The notes under the pieces were generated by a model. It was not told the origin of the DNA and did not search any database. It saw nothing but the letters and a program-made list of their open reading frames with translations. The translations under genes and the position numbers were made by a program. A stretch of 11,001 nt of DNA from Promethearchaeia archaeon (GTDB lineage: Archaea > Asgardarchaeota > Lokiarchaeia > Sigyniarchaeales > SOKP01): the NCBI GenBank assembly GCA_029856295.1, contig JAHQWS010000012.1, forward strand, positions 1 through 11,001, given 5' to 3'. Positions 4,841 to 11,001 of this stretch are shown in pieces. How positions within the stretch are numbered: the first letter of the stretch is position 1; every line of letters begins with the position of its first letter.

Positions 4841-6475
4841 ATGAAAAGAAACACTTTTAGTCTTTTGTCTTTAATTTGTCTATTATTTATTTCTAGTATT
4901 TCCATCATAATCTTACCTACTTCAGAGCTTTCAATTCAAAATTCGGCGAAATATGATGATTCCATTGATAGAACATTAAAAACCTCGAGTTGGAATAATG
5001 TAACAGTAATTTCTGATGATTGGACGAAGTGGAATAATGATGAGAGCAATGATCCTAAGATTGCGATAGATAGTAAGGGAAATCTTCATGTAGTCTGGGA
5101 GGACAAAACTGATGGTGCTTGGGGCTCAGATACTGAAGTAATGTACGCTAATTATACTTCTGCGAATGGTTGGTCTAATGCTATTGTCATATCTGATGAT
5201 TGGACGAATTGGAACAATGGTAATAGTGGCGAACCATCGATTGCTATAGATAGTCAGGATAATATTCATGTAGTCTGGAGTGATCAGACAGATGGAATTT
5301 GGAAGCAGGGATCCAATGATTGGGAAATAATGTATGCAAATTATACTTCTGATGATGGTTGGTCAAATGCTACGGTTATATCTGATGGATATAAAGGATA
5401 TTATTGGAATGATGATTTTAGCTTTAATTCTGATATTACTACAGATAATCAAGACAATGTTCATGTCGTTTGGACAGATGCAACTGTTGGTGAATGGGGT
5501 AGTGGTAGTGATTATGAAGTAATGTATGTGAACCATATTGCAGAAGTTGGATGGGTTAATGCTACAGTCATATCTGATGGATTTGAGGGATTTTATTGGA
5601 ATGATGGCGAGTGTGATCTTGCCAAAATTGCTGTGGATAGTAAAGGTAATTTACATGTAGTGTGGATGGATCGTTCAAATGGAATATGGAAACAGGGATC
5701 CAATGATTGGGAAATAATGTATGTAAAATACATTCCCTACGTAGGTTGGACTAATGTTACAGTCATATCTGATGGATATGAGGGATTTTATTGGAACGAT
5801 GACCAAAGTTGGGAGCCTGATATTGCAATAGATAATCAAGATACCATTCATGTAGTGTGGCGAGATGATACAGCAGGACCTTGGAAAGCAAACGCAGATG
5901 ATTCAGAAATTATGTATGTCAATTATACAACAGTCTCAAGCTGGTCTAATACTACAGTAATTTCTGATGGATTTGAGGGATTTTATTGGAATAGTAATAC
6001 CAGTAGGACTCCTAGAATATTTACAGATATAAATAATAATATTCATGTGGTTTGGGAAGATAGGACAAATGGAATTTGGAAACAAAGTTGGGATGATAGT
6101 GAAATCATGTATAATCAATATAATCCTGAAAATGGGTGGTCTAATGCTACAGTCATATCTGATGGGTATAAAGGATCCTATTGGAATAATGATTTTAGCA
6201 AAGCTCCTGATATTGTTATAGATCAAAAATTTAATGTTCATGTAGTCTGGAGAGACTATACGAAAGGAGTTTGGGGCTCAGATAAAGAGATTATGTATAC
6301 TAAATTTACTAAGCCAATTGTAACCCCTCCTCCTTCTGATGGTGATGACGATGATGATAATGGCAAGAAAAAAGAAGAGCCCGCAATTCCCTACGGATAT
6401 CATTATCTGTTATTCGTCCTAATCGGTGTAATTGGAATCATAGCATATACAAAACGTAAAATAATATTAAAATAA
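4841..6475 (+). CDS. secreted, membrane-anchored seven-bladed beta-propeller protein
   Basis: This is a cell-surface protein of unknown ligand. Residues 1-30 form a signal peptide (KR followed by a hydrophobic stretch). Seven tandem repeats of 58-65 residues follow, beginning at about 51, 111, 174, 238, 303, 368 and 433. Each runs W-x-N-x-T-V-I-S-D, then YWND, then I-x-x-D-x-x-x-N-x-H-V-V-W, then E-I-M-Y. The N-H-V-V-W strand and preceding Asp resemble sialidase/BNR-type propeller blades, and seven repeats suit one closed propeller. An acidic linker (about 495-513, five Asp in a row) leads to a single membrane helix (about 520-536) and a basic K/R tail, the usual C-terminal anchor of Asgard surface proteins. 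About ten N-x-S/T sequons are present, most at the same place in each blade. No sialidase catalytic set is recognisable, so binding or adhesion is more likely than catalysis. That role is inference. Confidence 0.85.
   Translation: MKRNTFSLLSLICLLFISSISIIILPTSELSIQNSAKYDDSIDRTLKTSSWNNVTVISDDWTKWNNDESNDPKIAIDSKGNLHVVWEDKTDGAWGSDTEVMYANYTSANGWSNAIVISDDWTNWNNGNSGEPSIAIDSQDNIHVVWSDQTDGIWKQGSNDWEIMYANYTSDDGWSNATVISDGYKGYYWNDDFSFNSDITTDNQDNVHVVWTDATVGEWGSGSDYEVMYVNHIAEVGWVNATVISDGFEGFYWNDGECDLAKIAVDSKGNLHVVWMDRSNGIWKQGSNDWEIMYVKYIPYVGWTNVTVISDGYEGFYWNDDQSWEPDIAIDNQDTIHVVWRDDTAGPWKANADDSEIMYVNYTTVSSWSNTTVISDGFEGFYWNSNTSRTPRIFTDINNNIHVVWEDRTNGIWKQSWDDSEIMYNQYNPENGWSNATVISDGYKGSYWNNDFSKAPDIVIDQKFNVHVVWRDYTKGVWGSDKEIMYTKFTKPIVTPPPSDGDDDDDNGKKKEEPAIPYGYHYLLFVLIGVIGIIAYTKRKIILK
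4991..6310 (+). repeat. seven tandem 174-195-bp repeats encoding propeller blades
   Basis: Units start near 4991, 5171, 5360, 5552, 5747, 5942 and 6137. Some are nearly identical in DNA as well as protein. A 31-bp exact match links units 2 and 4 (5306-5336 and 5693-5723), and a 30-bp exact match links units 4 and 6 (5573-5602 and 5963-5992). The first two blades share the shorter 'SDDWT.WNN' variant, and blades 3-7 share 'SDG(Y/F)xGxYWN'. This points to stepwise internal duplication with recent gene conversion. Confidence 0.85.
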
Positions 6476-6480
6476 ATTAA

Positions 6481-6489
6481 TTTTTTTTT
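6481..6489 (+). terminator. T9 terminator after the propeller gene
   Basis: Nine consecutive T begin six bases after the stop codon. This is the strongest archaeal-type intrinsic terminator in the window and isolates the propeller gene from the downstream dehydroquinate synthase gene. Confidence 0.6.
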
Positions 6490-6530
6490 ATCTTCATTAT
6501 TCTTGAAAAGAGTATTATAGTTACCATTCT

Positions 6531-6541
6531 TATAATAAATA
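6531..6541 (+). promoter_or_regulatory. TATA-type promoter of the dehydroquinate synthase gene
   Basis: TATAATAAATA lies about 40 bases before the TTG start at 6580. A start site roughly 25 bases downstream would leave a leader of about 15-20 bases. No clear Shine-Dalgarno site is visible in it. Confidence 0.35.
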
Positions 6542-6579
6542 TACTTTTTCAATAGTAACACTATAGAGTTTGACGTACA

Positions 6580-7692
6580 TTGAAAAGAATAATTTTAAAT
6601 TTTGAGGAAAAATCCAGTGATTTTAAGGAATTAGTACAAGAGGCTTTTAATAAAGACATTCTCAGTTTTATGGTATCGAAGGACACTTATCCTGAGTTTG
6701 AGAAAGTAGAACGTGTTAAGATCTATTCTAAAAATTTGGATTTAACTCCACAATATAAGGTTTTTGAGAATAAAGAAAGGTTATTAGAAAAAATTGAAAA
6801 GGAAAAGGTTGAAAGCAACATTGGATATTATAAGGAATTAAAAACAAAGACAGATGAGCAAGAAATTGTGGAGCTTTCGAAGACGGGATATGTTGATTTC
6901 ATAATTGTCTCAGCAAAAGATTGGAAAATAATTCCTTTTGAAAACCTTATAGCAGAAATGCATTCAAATGAAACAGACTTAATAGCTGAAGTAGATAATG
7001 TTAAAGATGCTGAGTTAATGCTAAAAACTTTAGAAGTAGGAGTTGATGGGATTTTAATGACGCCGAATGACGCAAATGATATAGTGGAATTAAAGAAACT
7101 TATCCATACTGGATTTCATATTGAATTGACAAAAGCTAAGATACTTACTATCCAAAGTATACCTGAAAGCGAGAGAGTTTGCGTAGATACCACGTCTCTC
7201 CTTAATATCGGGGAAGGATTTCTCGTTGGTTCAACAGCCGCAGGTTTCTGTCTAATTCATTCTGAGACATTTGAGACCCAATTTGTAGCTTCCAGACCAT
7301 TTCGTGTCAATTCAGGGGATGTATCAGCCTATGTTTTAGTTCCTGATGATGATCCGGAAAGAACTTACCGTACAAATTACCTGAGCGAATTAGCAGGAGG
7401 TAAGAGGGTATTAGCTGTAAATTTTAAAGGTGAAGCTCGAATTGTTTCTGTAGGGCGGGTAAAAATAGAGACTCGGCCAATGTTGAGATTCGAGTTAGAA
7501 GCAATGAAAGGTGATGAAAAAATTCCCATTAGTTGCATCTGTCAAAACGCTGAGACAATAAGATTAGTAGATCCTAATGGTAAAGCTAGATCTGTAGTTG
7601 ATATAAAGGTTGGAGATGAAGTTTTAGTACATATTGGACCTGGCGCAACTCATTTTGGAACTGCGATTAAAGAGACGATCATTGAAAAATAA
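6580..7692 (+). CDS. aroB': 3-dehydroquinate synthase type II (archaeal)
   Basis: This enzyme catalyses the NAD-dependent oxidative deamination and cyclisation of 2-amino-3,7-dideoxy-D-threo-hept-6-ulosonate to 3-dehydroquinate. That is the archaeal entry to the shikimate pathway, replacing DAHP plus classical AroB. The 370-aa length and conserved blocks match the MJ1249 family: 'DTTSLLNIGEGFLVGS' (203-218), 'VASRPFRVNSG' (236-246), 'YLSEL' (267-271) and 'ETRPMLRFE' (297-305). The N-terminal 200 residues are more variable and end in a 'GVDGILM' barrel-like strand, as in relatives. The start is TTG: an in-frame TGA lies at 6571-6573, only two codons upstream, no ATG follows until residue 31, and 'KRIILNF' is a typical family start. 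The partner gene aroA' (ADTH synthase) and later shikimate genes are not in the window, so it is probably transcribed alone. It converges on the amidase gene. Confidence 0.93.
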   Translation: MKRIILNFEEKSSDFKELVQEAFNKDILSFMVSKDTYPEFEKVERVKIYSKNLDLTPQYKVFENKERLLEKIEKEKVESNIGYYKELKTKTDEQEIVELSKTGYVDFIIVSAKDWKIIPFENLIAEMHSNETDLIAEVDNVKDAELMLKTLEVGVDGILMTPNDANDIVELKKLIHTGFHIELTKAKILTIQSIPESERVCVDTTSLLNIGEGFLVGSTAAGFCLIHSETFETQFVASRPFRVNSGDVSAYVLVPDDDPERTYRTNYLSELAGGKRVLAVNFKGEARIVSVGRVKIETRPMLRFELEAMKGDEKIPISCICQNAETIRLVDPNGKARSVVDIKVGDEVLVHIGPGATHFGTAIKETIIEK

Positions 7693-7708
7693 AGAAAATA
7701 AGAAAGAA

Positions 7709-7730
7709 GTTAAAAAAATTAATTTTTAAC
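7709..7730. terminator. bidirectional terminator between convergent genes
   Basis: GTTAAAAA (7709-7716) and TTTTTAAC (7723-7730) form a perfect 8-bp inverted repeat with a six-base loop, centred in the 46-bp gap between the dehydroquinate synthase and amidase genes. The plus strand ends in T5 and the minus strand carries T7, so it could end transcription both ways. Confidence 0.5.
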
Positions 7731-7738
7731 AAAGTAAC

Positions 7739-9154
7739 TCAAATTAAATTGGGTTTTTTATCTTGCCATGGAGCTATTTCTTCAAAGGCTTTTGAAACTT
7801 GTAATACTGTTAATTCGTCAAATTTTGGACCTATGATTTGCATTCCGATTGGTAAGCCATCTTTTGACCATCCACATGGGATTGTTGCCGCGGGATTACC
7901 TGTCATATTAAATGGAAAGGTAAACGGCATCCACGAAGTAGGTCCTACCCCCTCCCCGTTTATTTCAGGAGGAAACATCATTCCTAACTCAAATGCTGGA
8001 ATTGCAACCGTAGGTGTTATTAAGATATCGTATTTGCGAAACAATTCACTGATTTTTTCGTTAAATTTAATACGTTTATCCATTGCTTTCATAATGTTTA
8101 ATCCGGAGTAAGTCATTCCAGCATCAATCAATTTAAGGAAATCGGGGTCCATTTTATCTCTCCATTCTTTTAAATAAGGTTTATAGTTGTAAGCGTAACT
8201 CGCCGTATACAGTGTAGTAAATGCTAAAAAAGGGTTTTTAATTTCCAAATTTGCAGGTTCTATAGACCATCCTAACCTTTCGAATTTTTGAATGGAATCT
8301 ATAACGCTTTTTTCAACCTCGGAGTCAATTATTTTCGTATACCCTAGATTTAAAGTATAACCTATTTTGAGTTTGTCTGGTTTTTCATTAATTTTATCAA
8401 AATAGCTGACATCTTGTTTTGGTAAGCAAGTTCTATCCAACTCATGTGGTCCTTTTAAAATATCAAGCATTAGAGCTGCATCTTCGACATACCTGACTAT
8501 AGGACCTCTCTGTGTGAAATAAAATGAAATACCAGTTTTTGGATAATCTGGAACTCGGCCATATTGTGGTTTAATCCCATACACTCCACAAAAAGTCGCA
8601 GGATGCCTTATGCTCCCACCACCATCTCCCCCTAATGCTAATGGACTAATTCCACTCGCCACTGCAGCCGCAGCTCCCCCACTAGAACCTCCAGGAGTCC
8701 TTTTTAAATTCCAAGGATTTTTAGTTGGTCCAAAAATTTTATTGTCAGTGACGCCAGCGTACCCAAACTCAGGAGTATTAGTTTTTCCTAAGATTACAAT
8801 ACCTGCTTCTTTCAATCGAGCCACACAAAGCCCATCTTCATCCGGAATAAAATTTTCATATATTTTACTCCCAAATGTCGTTCTGATTCCTTTAGTAAAA
8901 TTCAAGTCTTTAATTGAAGTTGGTATGCCGTGTAAAGAGCCTAATTTTTCGCCCTTTTTAACTGCATTATCAGCGTTTTTTGCCATTTCTCTGGCTAAAT
9001 CAAAGGTAGGTGTACAATACGCATTAATTATCGGATTAATATTTTCGATCCTTTCTATAATTGTTTCTGTTATTTCTTGAGAAGTAAGCTCTTGGGTTTT
9101 AATTGCTTTTAACATCTGAGCAGCAGGCATAAAGCAAATATCTTCTTTATTCAT
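7739..9154 (-). CDS. amidase, amidase-signature family
   Basis: Hydrolyses a C-N amide bond; the natural substrate is not evident. The 471-aa length is normal for the amidase-signature family. The Lys-cisSer-Ser triad is complete: K82 in 'SIKDL', S157 in 'GGSSGG' and nucleophile S181 in 'GGGSIRHPA'. The spacings of 75 and 24 residues are the same as in mammalian fatty acid amide hydrolase (K142, S217, S241). The Gly/Ala-rich signature block around 154-190 is intact, as is the 'TGNPAATIP' segment near the C terminus. There is no signal peptide, so it acts in the cytoplasm. GatA, the glutaminase subunit of the tRNA amidotransferase, is in the same family. However, gatB and gatC are absent nearby and the gene stands alone, so a scavenging or detoxifying amidase is more likely. 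It is transcribed divergently from the GH57 gene across a 187-bp gap. Confidence 0.92.
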   Translation of the reverse strand: MNKEDICFMPAAQMLKAIKTQELTSQEITETIIERIENINPIINAYCTPTFDLAREMAKNADNAVKKGEKLGSLHGIPTSIKDLNFTKGIRTTFGSKIYENFIPDEDGLCVARLKEAGIVILGKTNTPEFGYAGVTDNKIFGPTKNPWNLKRTPGGSSGGAAAAVASGISPLALGGDGGGSIRHPATFCGVYGIKPQYGRVPDYPKTGISFYFTQRGPIVRYVEDAALMLDILKGPHELDRTCLPKQDVSYFDKINEKPDKLKIGYTLNLGYTKIIDSEVEKSVIDSIQKFERLGWSIEPANLEIKNPFLAFTTLYTASYAYNYKPYLKEWRDKMDPDFLKLIDAGMTYSGLNIMKAMDKRIKFNEKISELFRKYDILITPTVAIPAFELGMMFPPEINGEGVGPTSWMPFTFPFNMTGNPAATIPCGWSKDGLPIGMQIIGPKFDELTVLQVSKAFEEIAPWQDKKPNLI

Positions 9155-9172
9155 TTCTTCTACATTCCTTAG

Positions 9173-9190
9173 TATAATTTAAGTATAATA
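9173..9190 (-). promoter_or_regulatory. TATA-type promoter of the amidase gene
   Basis: On the minus strand TATTATACTT (9190-9181) and AAATTATACT (9180-9171) lie roughly 27-36 and 17-26 bases before the ATG at 9154. Either could serve as TATA, giving a leaderless or very short-leader mRNA. Confidence 0.3.
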
Positions 9191-9307
9191 AAAATAGATC
9201 AAACGTAATATAAATAATTACTTATTGAGATTTGCTTGAATTTCTTGTATTTTCAATAAAATTAAATTTATGACTTGATTATAAAAAATAATAACATTTA
9301 ATAAAAG

Positions 9308-9316
9308 ATATTATAG
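9308..9316 (+). promoter_or_regulatory. TATA-type promoter of the GH57 gene, probably leaderless
   Basis: ATATTATAG ends about 25 bases before ATG 9342, and there is no Shine-Dalgarno sequence between them. The distance matches a transcription start at or beside the start codon. Confidence 0.4.
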
Positions 9317-9341
9317 TTGATTTTTAAGACCTGATTTTGTT

Positions 9342-10640
9342 ATGACAACTTATTGGGCTCCATTACTTCACATATATCAGCCGCCAACTCAAGATATTAA
9401 AATTTTGAGAGTAATCAATAAGGAATGTTATAAGCCTTTATTTTCTGTTCTTGAACAACATGATAATGCGAAATTTACTTTGAACATAAACGGGGTGCTT
9501 ATTGAAATGTTGTATGATTATGATTTAGGCGATACAATAGAACTTTTAAAAAATTTAGTTTCCGAAAGTAAAGTTGAAATAGTGGGCACAGCAAAATTTC
9601 ACCCAATACTTCCATTAATTCCTAATAAGGAAGTTTATCATCAAATTCAGATGAACGAAGAGGTTAATAGAAAGGAATTTGGGGATATTTGGGAAAAAAG
9701 AGGTTTTTTCCCTCCTGAATTAGCGATTTCTTCTAAGGTTGCGAAAATTGTGCGTGAACTTGGATATAAATGGATACTTCAGAGTGGTATTGCATGTCCA
9801 GTAGAAGAAAAAGGAGTTGATTGGCCGTATAATAAAATCTATTGCTCTCCAAATGGACTCCAATTGTTTTTTAGAGATGACATTCTAAGTAATAAAATTT
9901 CTTTTAAGAAAATCACAGCAAAGGAATTTGTAAAGTCAATTAAAAACATTTTCATTCCTAAAAAAGATCCAAAGACAATGGAGGCTAAAAAAACTAATAG
10001 ATACATAATTTCAGCTATGGATGGTGAAACTTTTGGGCATCATATTAAGAATTATGAGAAAGTGTTCTTAGGAAAAACCTTAGAATTACTAGCAGAAAAA
10101 GATGATATTGAAACAGTTTTCATTTCTGATTTGGACCAATACTTCCCAATTGCTAAAAAAGCCATTATCCCAAAGGAATCAAGCTGGAGCACCTCTTATA
10201 CAGATATTTTAAATGAGATACCTTACCCTTTATGGAAACATCCTGATAATAATATACATAAATATTACTGGAAAATTGTCAAAACTTTAAATAATTTAAT
10301 GGAACTGGCTGATAATTTGGATTTAACACAGAAATGGGAAATAGAAAATTATTATAATACAGCTAGATGGTTTTATGACAGAGGGCTTCATTCATGTCCT
10401 ATATGGTGGGCAAATCCTCAGAATGGGACATGGAGTCCTAATTTAATTTATAACGGATTAGAGTTACTACTAAAAGCGGCTTTAAATGCTCAAATGGCTT
10501 TAATTCATGCTGGTAAAGATGATGGAGATGCCAATTTTGACTCTATATCTTACTATCATGGGCTATTATTAATGGAACTTTATACAATTACAAAGAAGAA
10601 TCTTAAACATCGAAAAAAACAAAATGGGGAATTAAATTAA
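9342..10640 (+). CDS. glycoside hydrolase family 57 (alpha-amylase/4-alpha-glucanotransferase type)
   Basis: GH57 enzymes are retaining hydrolases or glucanotransferases acting on alpha-glucans such as glycogen and maltodextrin. Motif 1 is 'HIYQP' (10-14), a variant of HxHQP. The nucleophile is most likely E126 in 'FPPELA'. The acid/base is D227 in 'MDGETFGHH', the family's motif 4. C-terminal helices include 'CPIWWANPQ', typical of the helical domain that closes the active site. At 432 aa it is on the short side and consists of the (beta/alpha)7 barrel plus helical domain only, with no carbohydrate-binding module. There is no signal peptide, so it is intracellular and probably works on storage polysaccharide. 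Substrate and reaction type cannot be assigned from sequence alone. There is no glycogen operon around it, and its only neighbours are the divergent amidase gene and the downstream zinc-ribbon gene. Confidence 0.88.
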   Translation: MTTYWAPLLHIYQPPTQDIKILRVINKECYKPLFSVLEQHDNAKFTLNINGVLIEMLYDYDLGDTIELLKNLVSESKVEIVGTAKFHPILPLIPNKEVYHQIQMNEEVNRKEFGDIWEKRGFFPPELAISSKVAKIVRELGYKWILQSGIACPVEEKGVDWPYNKIYCSPNGLQLFFRDDILSNKISFKKITAKEFVKSIKNIFIPKKDPKTMEAKKTNRYIISAMDGETFGHHIKNYEKVFLGKTLELLAEKDDIETVFISDLDQYFPIAKKAIIPKESSWSTSYTDILNEIPYPLWKHPDNNIHKYYWKIVKTLNNLMELADNLDLTQKWEIENYYNTARWFYDRGLHSCPIWWANPQNGTWSPNLIYNGLELLLKAALNAQMALIHAGKDDGDANFDSISYYHGLLLMELYTITKKNLKHRKKQNGELN

Positions 10641-10712
10641 CAAACTATAATACTCCAAATATAATACAAGGATAAACTATATAATTTTAATTTCACATAA
10701 TAAATAAGATAA

Positions 10713-10726
10713 AATTAGTACTAATT
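10713..10726. repeat. perfect 14-bp palindrome upstream of the zinc-ribbon gene
   Basis: AATTAGTACTAATT is its own reverse complement and lies in the 135-bp gap between the GH57 and zinc-ribbon genes, about 50 bases before ATG 10776 and just upstream of its likely TATA box. It could be a regulator-binding site. AT-rich chance symmetry is a fair alternative, although the GTAC centre is less trivial. Confidence 0.35.
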
Positions 10727-10741
10727 ATTTATCATAAATTA

Positions 10742-10750
10742 TTTTTATAG
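10742..10750 (+). promoter_or_regulatory. TATA-type promoter of the zinc-ribbon gene
   Basis: TTTTTATAG ends about 25 bases before ATG 10776, with no Shine-Dalgarno sequence between. As with the metE-like and GH57 genes, this suggests a leaderless mRNA. Confidence 0.35.
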
Positions 10751-10775
10751 ATATTAAATTAATTTTTAATAAGCC

Positions 10776-11001
10776 ATGTCTGAAAAAAACGAGAATTTAG
10801 TAAAATATTGTGTACATTGTGGAGCTAATGTGGGAAAAAGCCAAGTATATTGTCCAAACTGCGGAAAATTGGTTATAGAGATAAAGGAATCAAAAGAACC
10901 AATCCCTCATGAACACAGGGTAGAGAAATCTTTACCAACTAAAACAACGGGCATCTCTAGGAAATGTTCTAGTTGTGGGTCGATAATCACCTCTACTGTG
11001 T
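10776..11001 (+). CDS. zinc-ribbon protein, partial (C-terminus beyond the window)
   Basis: Only the first 75 residues are present and the reading frame is open to the window end. Residues 12-29 form a complete short zinc ribbon, C12-x2-C15 and C26-x2-C29 ('YCPNCGK'), of the kind placed at the N-terminus of many archaeal proteins. A charged, Pro-containing linker (about 33-60) leads to a second 'CSSCG' knuckle (C64, C67) whose partner pair would lie outside. What the ribbons are attached to (a membrane domain, a longin-like domain or a further ribbon) cannot be seen, so no function is assigned. The ATG at 10776 is supported by the TATA box about 25 bases upstream and by the start of cysteine-rich sequence soon after. 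Confidence 0.8.
   Translation, partial: MSEKNENLVKYCVHCGANVGKSQVYCPNCGKLVIEIKESKEPIPHEHRVEKSLPTKTTGISRKCSSCGSIITSTV

Noticed and set aside
5306..5723. Spaced identical DNA segments resembling a CRISPR array or mobile repeat
   Set aside because: They are in frame, about 390 bp apart and encode the same propeller blade segment, so coding duplication explains them.
5936..6241. 101-aa open frame on the minus strand inside the propeller gene
   Set aside because: Antisense shadow of the repeat array; its Ile/Pro-rich periodicity simply mirrors the blades.
8610..9080. 156-aa open frame on the plus strand
   Set aside because: It lies opposite the well-conserved amidase gene, has a Pro/Leu-rich composition typical of an antisense shadow, and shows no family motif.

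Overview
The window looks like a chromosomal segment from an Asgard archaeon (Promethearchaeota), most like the AT-rich Lokiarchaeia. The sequence is very AT-rich. It carries a CHMP1-3-like ESCRT-III gene, a type II (archaeal) 3-dehydroquinate synthase, a short 'core' MetE, a GH57 enzyme, archaeal TATA-type promoters and T-run terminators. It also has a secreted repeat protein with a single C-terminal membrane anchor and several Cys-rich zinc-binding proteins. Lineage is inferred from gene content alone; no rRNA or other phylogenetic marker is present.

Layout, left to right. (1) 63-2129 (+): a 688-aa mosaic protein with a B-box/FYVE-like cross-brace zinc finger, a zinc ribbon, a helical region, a possible GRAM/PH-like domain, an N/Q/Y/H-rich low-complexity region and a C-terminal coiled coil. 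(2) 2196-3221 (+): core methionine synthase with an intact zinc site. (3) 3277-3933 (-): ESCRT-III/Snf7 protein with MIM2-like and MIM1-like tail motifs. (4) 4169-4572 (-): PaaI-type hotdog thioesterase broken by a one-base frameshift in a homopolymer. (5) 4841-6475 (+): signal peptide, seven tandem blades (beta-propeller) and a C-terminal membrane anchor. (6) 6580-7692 (+): 3-dehydroquinate synthase II, starting at TTG. (7) 7739-9154 (-): amidase-signature hydrolase with a complete Lys-cisSer-Ser triad. (8) 9342-10640 (+): GH57 glycoside hydrolase or glucanotransferase. (9) 10776 to the window end (+): the start of a protein with two zinc ribbons.

The genes are mostly singly transcribed. Strands alternate, every intergenic gap is under 300 bp, and there is no obvious multi-gene operon. 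Metabolic genes (methionine, aromatic amino acids, glucan, amide hydrolysis) are interspersed with eukaryote-like cell-biology genes. The most interesting pair is the zinc-finger/possible PH-like/prion-like protein and the ESCRT-III gene at the left end. ESCRT-III is here without Vps4 or ESCRT-I/II genes. Any functional link between the two is inference from proximity and domain type.
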